Below are positions 48,200 through 60,273 of a stretch of 64,000 bases of DNA, piece after piece. Source of the DNA: Endocalyx cinctus (taxonomy: Eukaryota; Ascomycota; Sordariomycetes; Amphisphaeriales; Apiosporaceae); the NCBI GenBank assembly GCA_001600455.1, contig BCKC01000010.1, positions 1,426,195 to 1,490,194 on the forward strand, written 5' to 3'. The notes beneath the pieces were generated by a model that made no database searches, had not been told where the DNA came from, and saw only the letters and a program-made list of their open reading frames with translations. Position 1 is the stretch's first letter, and every line of letters starts with the position of its first letter. Made by a program: the position numbers and the translations under genes.

Positions 48200-49244
48200 T
48201 CAATCGGCCAACTGAGTAAGTACCCGTATACTCAATATCATGACGAGCAGACCGATGGTGACGATGATGAGCAACGCGAAGCTGAACCAACCCATCGCTA
48301 TTGCGCTGGTTCCTATGCCGGAAAGGACGCTTCCGTTGCCGAAGTCTTGGGCGATGATCGAGGCGGCTACCGAGGCCGTGTGCTGCCATAAGACCGACAC
48401 GAGCACGAAGATGGACGCGATGAAGATGATGGCCAGCGCGATCTGCGACACGGGCCGGCTGGGGAACGGCTTGATCTCTCGCTCCGATCCCTCGCTCGAC
48501 TCCTCCTCGTGCCATCCGGGGAAGGTAGCTAGGAGCAGGAAACAGACGAAGGCGAAGATGATAGCGATGATTCTGTTTTTTTATGGGTTAGTTTCATTTG
48601 ACTTCGGTGATAAATACGAGAAGATAGGAGAAGAAGAAAAAAAAAACGTACATTAGGTAGGGGAATACGATCATATCCTTGAACTGACTAGCTAGCCAAA
48701 TCAAGTTCAGCGGATCTTGATCGACGGATATCTCGTTGGCGAGAGCGGTGGCGTTGTTGCTGCACAGCCAAGCACCGCCGTCGGGGTTGATACATATTCC
48801 GAAGTAGCCGACGCGGGCCTGCAGGTGGGCATCGCCGACAATGTTACTGATAGCTTGATTGACGTTGTAGTCGACCTGGGACGTATCGGGCACGGCGGTG
48901 TAGCTTTTGTAGTATATCGATAAGAGGAAGATGTCGGGTATGAGAGGTGATGATGAGGAGCAACCGGCTAATAGGAGGGCTGTTGGAATTGAAAAGGTTG
49001 GCATGTTAGTTAATCGTTCAATGCGACACGTTGGGTTCTGGGTGAAGAGAGAAAGAATGAGACATACACAGTAATATGATAACTACGGCAATGAATATCA
49101 TCAAGACATGGTGGTATCCGAGAAATGGTATGAACCCTACGAAGTCGAAAAATGTTAGCGAAAAGGACGATTGACGAGAATTAGGAGATAAAATTGTTGG
49201 TTGGTTGACTCACGATACCAGCCGACTTGAAATCTTTCCGCCAT
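48200..49244 (-). CDS. FIG1: Fig1-family calcium regulator / mating membrane protein
   Basis: Four exons, 49244..49214, 49136..49068, 48979..48652 and 48572..48200; 266 residues with every junction in frame. The first exon has only 31 bp (MAERFQVGWY). Four membrane helices are visible: about 21-39, 136-158, 182-205 and 232-252. The large loop between helices 1 and 2 carries the claudin-like Fig1 signature GYFGICI, then GGAWLC, with C96 and C106, and an N-glycosylation site at N108. In yeast and other fungi Fig1 is part of the low-affinity calcium uptake system and is needed for cell fusion in mating; in filamentous species it also affects sexual development. Topology and cysteine spacing fit well. 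The upstream region is about 3.6 kb without another gene. Confidence 0.92.
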
Positions 49245-52200
49245 CTTTGAATTACTTCTTTACCCCAAATTAAATTCCCGAGCTCGAACTTGTGTTTCTG
49301 TTCCACTCCCGCCCTCCCTTGGAGCGACGGCGTGGTCTGATTGAAGCGCGCAGCACCAGCGCTGGAATGCGATTGATTAAAAGATGGTAGCGAGTGGTAG
49401 TAACTCGACGAGACGGAATGCGTGATATCGTCTCGTGCTCTCTCGCTGGAATGCGGTCGTCTTTCGTCGGGGTCGAGGAAAGAAGAAGAAAGTTTAAATA
49501 GTTGTCAAAGTCCCGATCGTTCGTTGGTTTCGATCGACACTATATGAACTCGCAATTTCTCACTGTCTATCTATGTCAGATCTTATAATGGTATGAAGGA
49601 TAAGATGGTGATAGGTCAAGTCAAGGTCGAGAGGTCAAGTGAGATAAGGTTAAGGTTAAGGTATAGGTTGGTGATAGGTGATGGGTGGTAGAGAGAGAGA
49701 GTGTGTGTGTGTAAGTGAGTGAGGAGGATTTGGTGGTTTGGATTTGGTAACTTAGAAGAGATTCAATATGTAGCTTTTCTTCAAAAAAGAAAGAAGAAAA
49801 AGCCCGAATTTGGAATTAAGGAAAGATGTAGATTGGTTAGATTGTCACTTTTTTGGAGTATGATCTAAATCTTCCTTCTTTTCCGGTTATTCTATATTAT
49901 GTGGCCCTTCGTCGGTTGAGTAAGAATTAGGAGGTTGGTATGGTATGAATTGTTCGTTTTTTTTTCTTCTTATTCTTTCTTACAAATGTCGGTAAAGTCA
50001 AAGTAAGAAAAATAGATATGCAAGATGTTTTAAAAAAGCCCTGCCATCTCTTTTTTTTTTTTTTTTTTGTTCGAAATGATGACGAGGAAAAGGTCGAAAT
50101 TGTGACCCAAGTAAATAAAAAGAATGTGGCTGGGCGGGTTGCTAGAGTGATACGGTGAAAAAAACCCCACTACTAAAGGAAACCAGGGTCAGCCCCAGTT
50201 GGTCAGCTAATCCTTGTTTTCTCTATTAACTTGCAGACTTGCAGACTTGCAGACTTGTTAGTGTAGCTAAATGTCTTTTATACTAAATCATTGTTGTAAT
50301 AATGTATGTATTTATATATATATATTTACTTTTGTTTAACTAATTCGATTGAGCAGAATTACTAGATTTCAATATCAACTGTATTATTTATTTATATATT
50401 TTTCTTGAGCTTGGCTCGGTACGCTTCTAGAAGGGCGAATGCTAAGTATAGTGTAGTTATACACTAAATAGGTACTTAGGCGTGTACTGTACTGTACCTA
50501 GTGTACTGGAGCTTTGACTATGCTAGCAGCTAAGCTACTTGTTAAACGCTAATCTTTTTAGAGGGTGCTATTCGTAGTGTACTGTAATACAACCGCAGCG
50601 ACGGTTGCTGGGCTAGAATATTCATAATAGCTAAGGAATAGCTAAGATCTTGGTACTTCTGGTCCCTGCGTTAGTGCACCGGTTTTATTACAACTGCATC
50701 CACTCAAGTTTTACATCTTCCCTCCTAACTCGGTCGGCGCCACGTATGACGTTGTAGTTGGTTAGTTTTGACTACCCGTTTCCGCCGTTGCCCGGGTGTT
50801 CGTCTACTTTCATTTACGAATACTTAAGTAAACATCCTTAACCTACCAGCAGGCCTACGGTTCTCTCATCTTATGTCACCACATATAACATGTTTACGAT
50901 ATAATATACTGCAAATATATATTCGTCCGATCTTTTGATTAAACTTTGATATAACATAGAATTATTCTGTTATACGTATGATCCATGACTTCGTCTTCAA
51001 AACAAGGCATTCGATATCCTTTTCATTTGTTTGGCTCAATTCAAATTTGATCAACAATCAAAATATATCTACTTGGCGACTACGAACCCTGACCAAAACA
51101 AATTCTAGGCAACTATTCTTATCCTTAGTATCTATCGCATGGACAAAGTTTGTACTCTGTAGAAAGAAGTTTAATCCAATATCGATTTGATTTCACTTGA
51201 TGGGAGTAGAAAAATGGGAAATGGATATTCCCATAGCTTTGGAACAAATACCCACCAAACCCCCTTATTCTTTCTCGGCCCCAAATCCCGACGTGTTAGT
51301 TACGGGTCACAGGCCCAGTAAACACAGCCACTACATAAAAAGTATTTTTTTTTCCTCTAACATCAATCCATCTTCCGAGCTCGCACAGGAGAAGTATAAG
51401 TATACCAATCAATGGCTGGGCTTCATAGAGCACTTTTCGTCTCAATTCGACCCGACCTTTCTATGTTATTCAAAAATACGGTGTGAATGTTAAACTCAAG
51501 CGTGAAACTTAGCCAAGTACACTTAGAAAATTTCTACCATATCCTAGCTTCAGGAATTATCTTGATAGTGGCGCCTTCGGACATGATCATGTCGGTGAAA
51601 GCGCCTACTTCAGCCCAAGGTTCATGACAATGAAGACTTATGCGGTTTACGTTCTGACCGCTCCAAAAACCAAACAGCGACGGGAGAAAATATATGCTGT
51701 GCCCAGTCAAGCGCTCTTGGCCTTGGGCTCGAATGAAAGTTCAGCTTTACGCGCCGCGTTATCCGAAGGTGGCCGTGTGATTGGCCAAACCTACGACAGG
51801 CGAAATCTCCAATCATGAATGTTGCTATTTCACGTGAACATATACGAGATTGTTGATGTGTTATTCAATCAAGAAGGCATAAATACCAGAGATGTTAAGA
51901 ACCATCAGGCGAGGAGATGTATGACTAGGCAGGGCAAGAATAATGAATCTCAATGAGGACGCCATTATTTGAGTCGGGGATTCCTGCAAACACCCAGACT
52001 AGTATCTCAAGTGACTAGGCAATGAATTCAGATCTGTGACTTGGCAGGCATACATAGATGGATCCTCCCCACCTTTGAACGTGATGCTAGAATATAGATC
52101 AATGGGTCTTAGGGATAAAGGAGGTAATTTGGTACCCAAGTCCACGGGTAAATCCTCGTAGTCACGTGGTCGAGACAACACCTTCCTTCCAACGGAAGCG

Positions 52201-52845
52201 AGTAGTGAAAGGTATCCCCTGAGAGGGTTAAGTATACAGAAAATAGTAGATTGTCACTGCTAGGAATAGCGCGAGGGGATATGCAGAGCACAACCAGCTT
52301 TAACTGTTTGACTTGAAAACGAGAGCGTCAGTTAGAGTAATAGATCATATTCTCTAATTATCTTGGGCTTTCATGAGTTAATAAATATATTGACGGGCAG
52401 GTTGAGCGAGGTTCGGAGACATGGTATATTTTATCGCTAGATACGAACTATATACTAAATCGACAAAGATTCAAACCACCGAGATGACTTATATAAAGCT
52501 CTATTTCAATTAAATGCTGCAAGAACGACTAAGTCTAATAAGACATCGTCGGGATATATAGAACGTGTTTATGCATGGTGGTTACTTTTCGACTCAACCA
52601 TCTCTCCTCAGATCCGTTGATCCTATTGTCATAAGCCTTCAAGATTTTCTCCAGACTTTTTCATCCTTTATTGCAGCTAGTAAGATAATCAAGCACCCCA
52701 TATTTAGTCATGTACGGATACGTGCTATCTCATCACTCCTCTAAGGGCTCCGGCGATTTAGAGAATTCAGTATATAAACTTCATCTCCATGGCAGCTTGA
52801 ATTATATTTCATTCTGTCTTCAACTATTTTAGAATATTTCGTTCT
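49245..52845. other. 3.6-kb intergenic region
   Basis: The left part is the FIG1 promoter side, with purine tracts and a GA/GT microsatellite at about 49689-49713. Three copies of CTTGCAGA lie at 50230-50257. A 64-residue frame at 51624-51818 (+) is open but has no family match. The rest is AT-rich with many TA-steps. No gene can be supported. Confidence 0.5.
50230..50257. repeat. Three tandem copies of CTTGCAGA
   Basis: Three 8-bp units plus a partial fourth in non-coding DNA upstream of FIG1. Simple direct repeat. Confidence 0.9.
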
Positions 52846-53912
52846 TCAAAGCCACGTGTCGAACCATCTGACAGCCTGGAAGAAGGCCTGTTCCTTTCCG
52901 AATTTCTGCCTCGGGTCGGAAATATTAGCGCGCACGCCGAATCCGTGTTCCGTACCGCCGTACAGCGAGAGCGTGTACGCCATTCCCGTATCGAGCAGCA
53001 AGCCCTCTATCTGCGCACGTCTCTCGGGCGGCATCATATCATCTGCATCTAATTGTTTTCACGCAAAATTAGCATTTGGATCAATTTTCATCACTCTTTA
53101 TTCTGACTTCCCCCTCCCTTGTTTTATGGAGGAAAAGAAACATCGTAGAGAACAAGAAAAAAAAAAAGACAAGAGAAAAACAGAAACCGAAATATTTCGT
53201 ACCTGCAGCCGCCACGCTAGCCGGCCCCGTAGCGGCCAAGATCTCCTCGTCCTCCAACAAGCTCGGATGCGCGGCGAAGCCCGCGTCGACGCGCTTCCCG
53301 TCGGCCATCGCGCGAAACGCGTAGCGGCCGCCGAAGCAGTAACCGGTCGCGCCGACGCGGGACGCGCCCGCCTCGTCGCGCAGGTACGAGACGGCGGCGT
53401 CGAGTTTGGGATCCGTCACCTCGGGCCGGTACTTCTCCAAAAATTCCGTCAAGTTAAAGCTCGGCGTCCCGTTGATGTCCCCGGGAGCGGGCGTCCCGTT
53501 GAACAGATCGGGAGCTACGACGAGGTAACCCGCTCGGCCGAAGCTGTCCGCGAGGAGCTTGTTCTCCGCTAGCTGGATCCCGAAGACGTCGGTTAGGTAG
53601 AGGAGCCCGGCTTGGGAGGTGGGTTCGCCGGTGATGTACATGTTGACTGATTTTTTTTTTTTTTTTTTTTTTAGAGAGGTTAGTGTTGGGTAAAGTTAAA
53701 TTTTTGAAAGAGTTAAGGACGTGCGCGTTGGTTTTTAAGTTCGTACGCAATATACACTTACTTCCGTCAATCACTTCTTCCCGACCGACCGGCGTTCCCG
53801 TGTGCGCTATGATGGATACGTCGGCGACTGGGCACGCGGCTAAGCACGACTTGGCGGAGGCGAGCGAACCGAGGCTCCAGAGACCGAAGAGGAGAGAGTT
53901 GAGCTTCAACAT
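52846..53912 (-). CDS. Secreted dienelactone hydrolase family protein
   Basis: Three exons, 53912..53762, 53646..53203 and 53048..52846 (introns 115 and 154 bp); 265 residues. Residues 1-20 are a signal peptide (LLFGLWSLGSLASA). The alpha/beta-hydrolase core shows LYLTDVFG (about 67-74), VVAPDLFNG, the nucleophile motif GYCFGG with C154, an acidic DADD at 199-202 and EHGF with H233. Cys-Asp-His is the dienelactone hydrolase triad. The position corresponding to the bacterial active-site Glu is Asp here (TDVFG). Bacterial members open dienelactones in chlorocatechol breakdown; fungal secreted ones have no settled substrate, so aromatic or lactone hydrolysis is only inferred. N-glycosylation sites occur at N100 and N109. 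The poly-A stretch just before the first acceptor site is part of intron 1. Confidence 0.92.
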
Positions 53913-54957
53913 CTTTGAAATCGAACTTCTCTAGAAATGGGTTTTCTCGCGCAGCTCTAGCGTTGACAATGGAAGTGAGACGTTGGGCCGTAGGGCGATG
54001 TCGAAGTTGACTTGATGGATTGATGGAGGGGGAACGTGTGGCATGTAAGCTAATTTATACTTTGGACTTAACGGTAGATATATCCCTAGCGTTGCATCTA
54101 CTAATCACACCCATTTCAATTCGGAGATGATTCTCGAAACCTTTTTTTATATCTCTACCACGATCTTAACCCTCTTGGGGAGGGTCTTTGTACATATAAA
54201 TTGGAGATCGATTGCATAGAACAAGAAATCAAGCAAACTTTGAGGTTAGTGGGTGGTGATGGACCCATGTCGTCCAAGGGTTCACGGACATGTTTTTTTT
54301 GCCAAGGAGGCCCATCCTCCGAGGTTATCACGAGCAACGAGGTCGTTCACTTCTTTTGCGGAGTTGGGGAGCCCATGATAACAAAGATATTTACCGCTTT
54401 GGGAAATCGATGGTTGTCCCTGCACGCTTGGCGAATGTCTCCGCCTCCATTACCACCGTAGCAGCCGTCCCTTTTCTCTTTCGCAGGTTTAGTATCTTCA
54501 TATGAGTTCATCGCTCCCCCGCGACTGTCCTTACTAAGTATCCATGGTAATCGTGACTAATCCATCAATGATGATATACTTTCATGATGGCCATTATTAA
54601 GCAACCATGCAGTAGGTTGAGTGAAGCACAAGTAGTTGTCGAAGTAGATTAAATTTTTGCAGACGTTTTCACGCAAGTGGTTACTCGGCATAACCGTAGA
54701 TAGAAGTCCTACCTTAGACATCAATTTTTTCATGTTTATGCGAGGAGACTGATGACTACTAATATAAGTTATAATTATCTCTAGTCAGATATCTTCGAAG
54801 AGAATGGGTATCTATGGCGTCTCGCCCCCTTTACTTGTGCTAGACTATATACAACACAATATTCTCAACTCCTTTAGAATTAATGTTACAAAAGTCTATG
54901 TTATTTTCCCTCTCCTATCTAACATTTCTACTCCTTTTTTCTTTCTTCCTCTATTTT
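53913..54957. other. 1.0-kb intergenic region, promoter of the dienelactone hydrolase
   Basis: This holds the 5' flank of the hydrolase and the 3' flank of the membrane protein gene. A TATA box is listed separately. No other gene seen. Confidence 0.6.
54054..54059 (-). promoter_or_regulatory. TATA box of the dienelactone hydrolase gene
   Basis: TATAAA reads on the minus strand about 142 bp upstream of the start codon, a normal spacing for a fungal core promoter. Confidence 0.5.
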
Positions 54958-55833
54958 CTATCCACTCCTCATCACGTTAATGACCATAGCCATTATAAGA
55001 GCGAAGACGGCGTGCGCAATGCAGAACCCGATGATGTAAAGGGCAACGTTAGCCAGGTCGAGAAAGCCCGGGTTCGGTCTCGCCCAACGCATGAGTCCGG
55101 CGTAGTACTCAGCCCCGAATATAGTCTCGACGTATCTCTGAAATAGCGTTCGTTGTATAGGGGGTATAGAAGCCTAACGATCCAAGGAGAGGGTTTTTAT
55201 TTATTTTTTTTAACTTTAGTTCAGGGGGGTTTATAACGAACGCAAATGGAGAAAACGTGCATTAGCTCCAAGAGGTTTCTTTCGCCAGTGGAGTATTATA
55301 GTAGATACATCATTTTTTATGAGTACACAAAAGAAAGAAATCAGTAAAAAAAAAAAAAGGATATGAAAAGGGGAGAAGGGGCAAAAAAAAAAAAAAGATC
55401 TTACCTCCAAGATCATAAAAACGTCGAAAGCCACTAGATCCGCTTCCCAATCCGCCATCTCGCAGTTCGTCCGAAACGCTTCGACCAAGGTCGAGTAAGG
55501 AATCTTGTGCAGCTCGTAGCCCCTCATGAAAAAGCGATCGGCGTGGGAGGAGTCTAGGCCCCTATAGGCTAAGTACCTAGTTATCCAGTCGCGCACCTGG
55601 GCAGGGGAAGTTTCTAATCCCGGGCACGAGGAGGCGACCTCCTCCCTTCGGGGAGGGGATTCGTATTCGTCCATAACCGGCGACGACGGCGGAAGACGTC
55701 TGTTTCTTTGTCTTTGTTGCTGTTCTTGCTTTTCGCGCCGTAAGGCTTTTTGCTGCGCGTGCGTGGCTATGAAGAAGGGGATTCGGGATAGCAGCGACCA
55801 GGCTGGGTTCGGGTTCTCTAGAGGCGAGTGCAT
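54958..55833 (-). CDS. Small membrane protein of unknown function
   Basis: Two exons, 55833..55405 and 55137..54958, with an unusually long 267-bp intron rich in poly-A; 202 residues. I do not recognise the family. The N-terminus (PAWSLLSRIPFFIATHAQQKA) is mildly hydrophobic. Residues about 28-70 are Arg/Gln/Pro-rich and disordered. The middle (VRDWITRYLAYRGLDSSHADRFFMRGYELHKI, then FRTNCEMADWEADLVAFDVFMILE) is helical. The second exon gives RYVETIFGAEYYAGLMRWARPNPGF and a C-terminal helix VALYIIGFCIAHAVFALIMAMVIN. A one-helix or hairpin membrane protein is likely. Both exons join in frame and coding character is clear, so the gene is probably real. Function unknown. Confidence 0.72.
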
Positions 55834-58211
55834 AGATGGGATAGGGGAGGATGGATGATCGGATGTAACTAAGTGAGTGAGATTTGTGGGGTTACAGTGT
55901 GATGCAATAAGAAAATGATCACTTTCACTTTTAATTTTCCGGTGATAGTCCTGTCATAGAGATCTTTGTTCATAAATGATACCAATGAACGAATGGAACA
56001 ACTGGTAGGGCGACGATAGTTACATCGTCAACGCGAAGAGGATCAGAAATCATAGTGCATCGCAGAATGAACATCATTGTCCAGTATTTTCTTGTAATAA
56101 TGTTGATTGAATTTGTGACTTGAAATTTTATTCTTTGTTTATATTTTGTTCCTAAATCGCTTATTGAAAGCGGACACTTTTAAGAATGTACCTGATATAG
56201 AAAAACATTGTCTCAAGGAGCTGAATACTATACTACTACCCACGAGGTAGATTTACTACGTATAAGACATCACAGTTTCAAACATAGATATTGTATATAA
56301 TTTCATTATGCACGCTACCATCGACTTCCTTTGTTACAAAAGTTTCGAGGAATCAATATTTACTTAGATAACACTAGATAGGCGGAAGGAGGGGCGGAGG
56401 AGAGCGGGCAGAGGGGAGAGCTGTCTCAGAACACTATATGCGGCACATGCGTATACTATTTCAATCATGCTTTCTACAACGGATAATGTTCTACGAAATA
56501 CTCTATCTAATTCTTTCGAAAGTAAAGTATCAGAAATGTGATCTTACGTCGCCCGTGTTTGACCACGTTATCCTCCTACGTCACATGGTGTATTGAGTAA
56601 CCAGACGCAGCTGATAAGTCATAAAAGATATACCACTTCTTCTTATCTTCGTTACTCAAGCCGCTCAGCCTTCCACGTAGCTATCCGCTGATAAGGAGAG
56701 AGAGAGAGAGGGGGGGGGGGTGCTCATCAATCAGCCTCGAATTTTACATTGCTTTTAAGTTTCGAACTAGTTGTCAAATGAAGGGTCGATGCATCATCAG
56801 TTACCCAGACTTGCTTTTTCGGACTGTTCAGCCAATGAAGAAACCCGTAATCCTTCCCCATCCGATTAATGATCAGCAAAGCACATGTGTCATGGTTACA
56901 TTGCAGTGCCCCTCTTGTGACCGGGAACCTCGGAGTCTACACTTTGATATGTGGTTTGTAGGTAGTATATATGCATCTCTGATTATTTCATCTTTAAAGT
57001 GCAAGTTGAGCCGACAATAAAAAAAAGTTCTTTGCTTCTTGTCTTACGGTTGAAACGCGCCAACGGACGTTAGCTGAGGATTGGACGTACTCCTGGATTT
57101 GATTAATCAGATCGGTCGTTTCTTTTAAAAGAGATCGATCTACGGAGTACATATCGCGCACTTTTTAGTATATGACAGTAGCGCTGTCAGTGGGAAGCCC
57201 CGTGGATTAGTACGAATATATCAAAATAGTTTTCGATTAGGTATGTTTGGCATGGAAAAGTGGACATGACCTTACAGTAGTTGGTAGAGTAGTTTAGAAA
57301 AGTCCAATGAATAATAGTTTTATGTTACCCCTGAAATATGTGGTTACGTTACCAACAGCTCTTGCAACGTCTTCATATAAAAATGTAAGTTTTTGATTGA
57401 CAGCTTGTAGGGGTGGGAGAACGCCTCTTTCAAGGGGTGTGATGTAATTTAAAGCAGCCCGGGGGAACTCGAAGAATCAGGCGAGAACAAATCCTACGTA
57501 TCCGGTGATTCCATATTTAATGAATATTTGGTATGACCTTGTTCTTAAAATCTCCAGGGTTATTTAAATGAGCTGTCGTGACTAGGGACTATCTACTAAC
57601 ACTCTAAAACGCCTCCAAACTTATAACATATGGCTTGGAAAAAAAGATAATAGTTGGAAGCTTAGAAATAAGTCCCTGGCACCCCACTTACATAAAAACT
57701 AAAGTGCCGCTCGGTACGCTACTCGAGTCTGACTCGGTGCTGGCAACTTGAGTCAGCCAACTCACGATCGAAAAGAGCTTCTCCTTTGAGAAACCTGCAT
57801 TAGATGGCGGTTTCAGCCCATACCCGCTCCTTGTCACTAGATAGGACCCAATGCTATGGATGATATAGGTATTAGGACGGCTTCGCAAGGCACGGGTCCG
57901 ATGTCAAGATGAGAAGTATAAATCGTCGTTGATCTCCCGTCAACATGGGTAAGAAGATGGGATGAAGCAGTCATCTTATCTCTAGACCACTGGTATAGCA
58001 GAGCTTCACGAAAGCCCTATTCGTTCTTTTCTTGTTCCTCCTTTTTTTTTATTCACTCTTTTTTTTCATCAAAGTCGTTCAATACCGCGTAGTCGAGTAC
58101 CACGTAGAACGTATTCCATTCATTACTCCTAAAAACTTTTTAACCCCAGTCTATCGTTTACCAGGAAGAATATTCACTCTATATTCTCTTTCATTCTCTT
58201 TTTTCTTCATC
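55834..58211. other. 2.4-kb divergent intergenic region
   Basis: The promoters of the small membrane protein (-) and the DUF1996 gene (+) must lie here. There is a GA-run followed by a G-run near 56695-56720. No coding frame looks real. Confidence 0.55.
57917..57922 (+). promoter_or_regulatory. TATA box upstream of the DUF1996 gene
   Basis: TATAAA lies about 290 bp before the chosen start codon. It is followed by CT-rich sequence from about 58020 to 58205 leading into the gene. Confidence 0.4.
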
Positions 58212-59410
58212 ATGAAGTTCACCACAGCTATCGCCGCCACTCTCCTCTTTTTGGCGGAAGTTAACGACGCCGCTCACACCACCGGAACCTTCGCCGTCCT
58301 TCACTTTAACAATGCGAACGGGAAGTTCTCCACCGAGGGACGGATGGATCCCATCGTCAGTCCCGGAGTGGCCTCGGGACATTCCCACGGCATCATGGGC
58401 GGGAGTAACTTCGGCCTTACCGTGACCGGGGACAGCCTCTTGGACGCCAAATGCACCAACGCCAAGATCACCAACGACAAGAGCAACTACTGGGTGCCCA
58501 AGCTCTATTTCCAGTCCCCCACCAACGGCACTTTCATGCGCGTGCCGCTCTTTTACATGAACGTATACTACAAGTGAGTACTGGGGCGTATTGAGTTCAC
58601 AGACCTCGGCATAAAAAAAATAAAGACCAGACGACTGACCGTTGATAAATTTGGGTGGACATTAGGTTCGACAAGACAAACGACGACATCAAGGCCTTCC
58701 CGCCCGGCCTCAAGATCGTCGGCGGCGAAGCCATGAAGCGGACCCCGCCCGCCAACGGGGGCCTAAACCTCGACCCCTCCAAGGGGACCATCCAAGCCGT
58801 GCAGTGGACGTGCCCGACGTCCAACTCCGACGAGCAGCGGTGGCCGGCCGACTCGGACGGGACCACGGCGGGGATGCAGGACCCGAACAACAAGGGCAGC
58901 GGCGCCGGGTTCCCCTTCGTCAACTGCGACGGGTACGCTTCCCCTTTGCGGGCCGACATCCACATGCCGTCCTGCTACGACCCGTCCGCCGGCCTCGACG
59001 ACTTCAAGACCAACATGCAGTACCCGTCGGACGCCGGCGACGGCAACGCCGACTGCCCCGACGGCTGGACGCACGTGCCGCATTTATTTTACGAGGTTTA
59101 CTTTAACACGCCGCTCTTCGCGAACGAGTGGGACGCCGACGGCAAGAGCCAGCCCTTCGTCTCCGCCTCGGGCGATCGCACCGGCTACGGCTCCCACGCC
59201 GACTTCGTCTCGGGCTGGGACGTCGACACCCTGCAGACCATCATCGATACCTGCAACGCCGGGACTTCGGGTATGGACAAGTGCCCGCAGATCACCGGCG
59301 GCGTCAACGACGCGGATACTTGCCAGATCGAGTCGCTCTTCCCCGACGGCGACGAAGGTTGGATTAAGGAACTTCCTGGTAATAATACCTTAGCTGGATG
59401 GGGAGTCTAA
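58212..59410 (+). CDS. Secreted DUF1996 domain protein
   Basis: Two exons, 58212..58573 and 58666..59410, with a 92-bp intron; 368 residues. I chose the ATG at 58212 because it gives a clean signal peptide (KFTTAIAATLLFLAEVNDAA); an earlier in-frame ATG at 58032 only adds Phe-rich leader sequence. The domain starts with FAVLHFNNANGKFSTEGRMDPIVSPG and the GHSHGIMGGSNF motif. It continues with NYWVPKLYFQSP, FYMNVYYKFD, VQWTCP, NCDGYASPLRADIHMPSCYD, GWTHVPHLFYEVYFNT and HADFVSGWD, all typical of DUF1996. The even Cys pattern suggests disulfides. Members are fungal secreted proteins, sometimes joined to WSC domains; this one has none. Function is not established. Conserved His/Asp motifs could bind metal or sugar, but that is inference. 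Confidence 0.93.
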
Positions 59411-60273
59411 GTTGATCCTTTTTTTCTTTCTTTTTGGATTTCTCCAGGATAGAAATCATGACGTATTTTTCTTCCTTTTTCGATTCTAGAGTATACATAA
59501 GCTTGGCCATGTCTTATTACCTTTTTTTCATTTCCTTTCTTCATTTCTTTTCCGAGCTATTCAGTGCGCTATAGGCTCGGACCTCATTTAACACACTTTT
59601 ATTTTATTGTACATAGATTTGGGGTTCTTAGGGTTGACTGCAGGCGGAAGGAAAGTTTTCATCAATTGACGAGAAAACAATTGGAAAATACCTTTCGTGA
59701 TATTTCTGATGATAGATATACATACGTAAACATCAGAGTAAACAAATATCAAAATCATTCATTTATTTATTTAAAGCATGACGATTTAATGTAGATGGCA
59801 TAGTATTATAGATGATAAGACGATCTTAGATCTAAATGAAGTTTAAAATAAGAAAGATCGGTAAGATCGGTTTTAGTGTAATATAGAGAGCTTATAGGCG
59901 CTGAATAGGCGCTGAACAGGCGCTAACAGTGTTAATATGTGAATATTTAGCGGTTCCCCATAGCAACGGCCTAACTCCGCTTTAATCCGTAATTTGAGCC
60001 CCTGATTTGCTCTAACGCTATTACCTATTAGCTCCCCGAGCTTTTTTTTTCTTCACCATAATTAAACAAAACTTCAAGGTCAGGGTTTACTTCATAACAT
60101 AACAGAAATTATTATTTGAAAGCCTTCGTGAAAAGGAGGAGAGAGAAAAAAAAGAGAGAAGAGAGGTGAAAAGAAGAAGAGAGAGAAAAAAAAAAAAAGA
60201 AAAGCTCTTGAACAATTGAAAAAAAAAGATAAAAAAAAAAGAGCAAGGTCAATTGTATGGACAAGTATTAAAT
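59411..60273. other. 0.86-kb intergenic region
   Basis: 3' flank of the DUF1996 gene and promoter of the kinesin. It contains three 11-bp repeats (listed separately) and purine-rich A-runs just upstream of the kinesin start (60130-60245). No gene seen. Confidence 0.6.
59895..59927. repeat. Three tandem copies of an 11-bp unit
   Basis: TAGGCGCTGAA occurs twice exactly and once as CAGGCGCTAAC, about 350 bp upstream of the kinesin gene. No function evident. Confidence 0.85.

Noticed and set aside
51624..51818. 64-residue frame on the plus strand
   Set aside because: Slightly coding-like, but short, isolated, without a recognised motif or promoter signs.
58032..58211. Upstream in-frame extension of the DUF1996 protein
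   Set aside because: It adds a Phe-rich stretch from a CT-rich leader and would bury the good signal peptide that begins at 58212.
60253..60273. Seven-residue N-terminal extension of the kinesin
   Set aside because: It starts at TTG; the ATG at 60274 begins directly with the usual motor-domain start.
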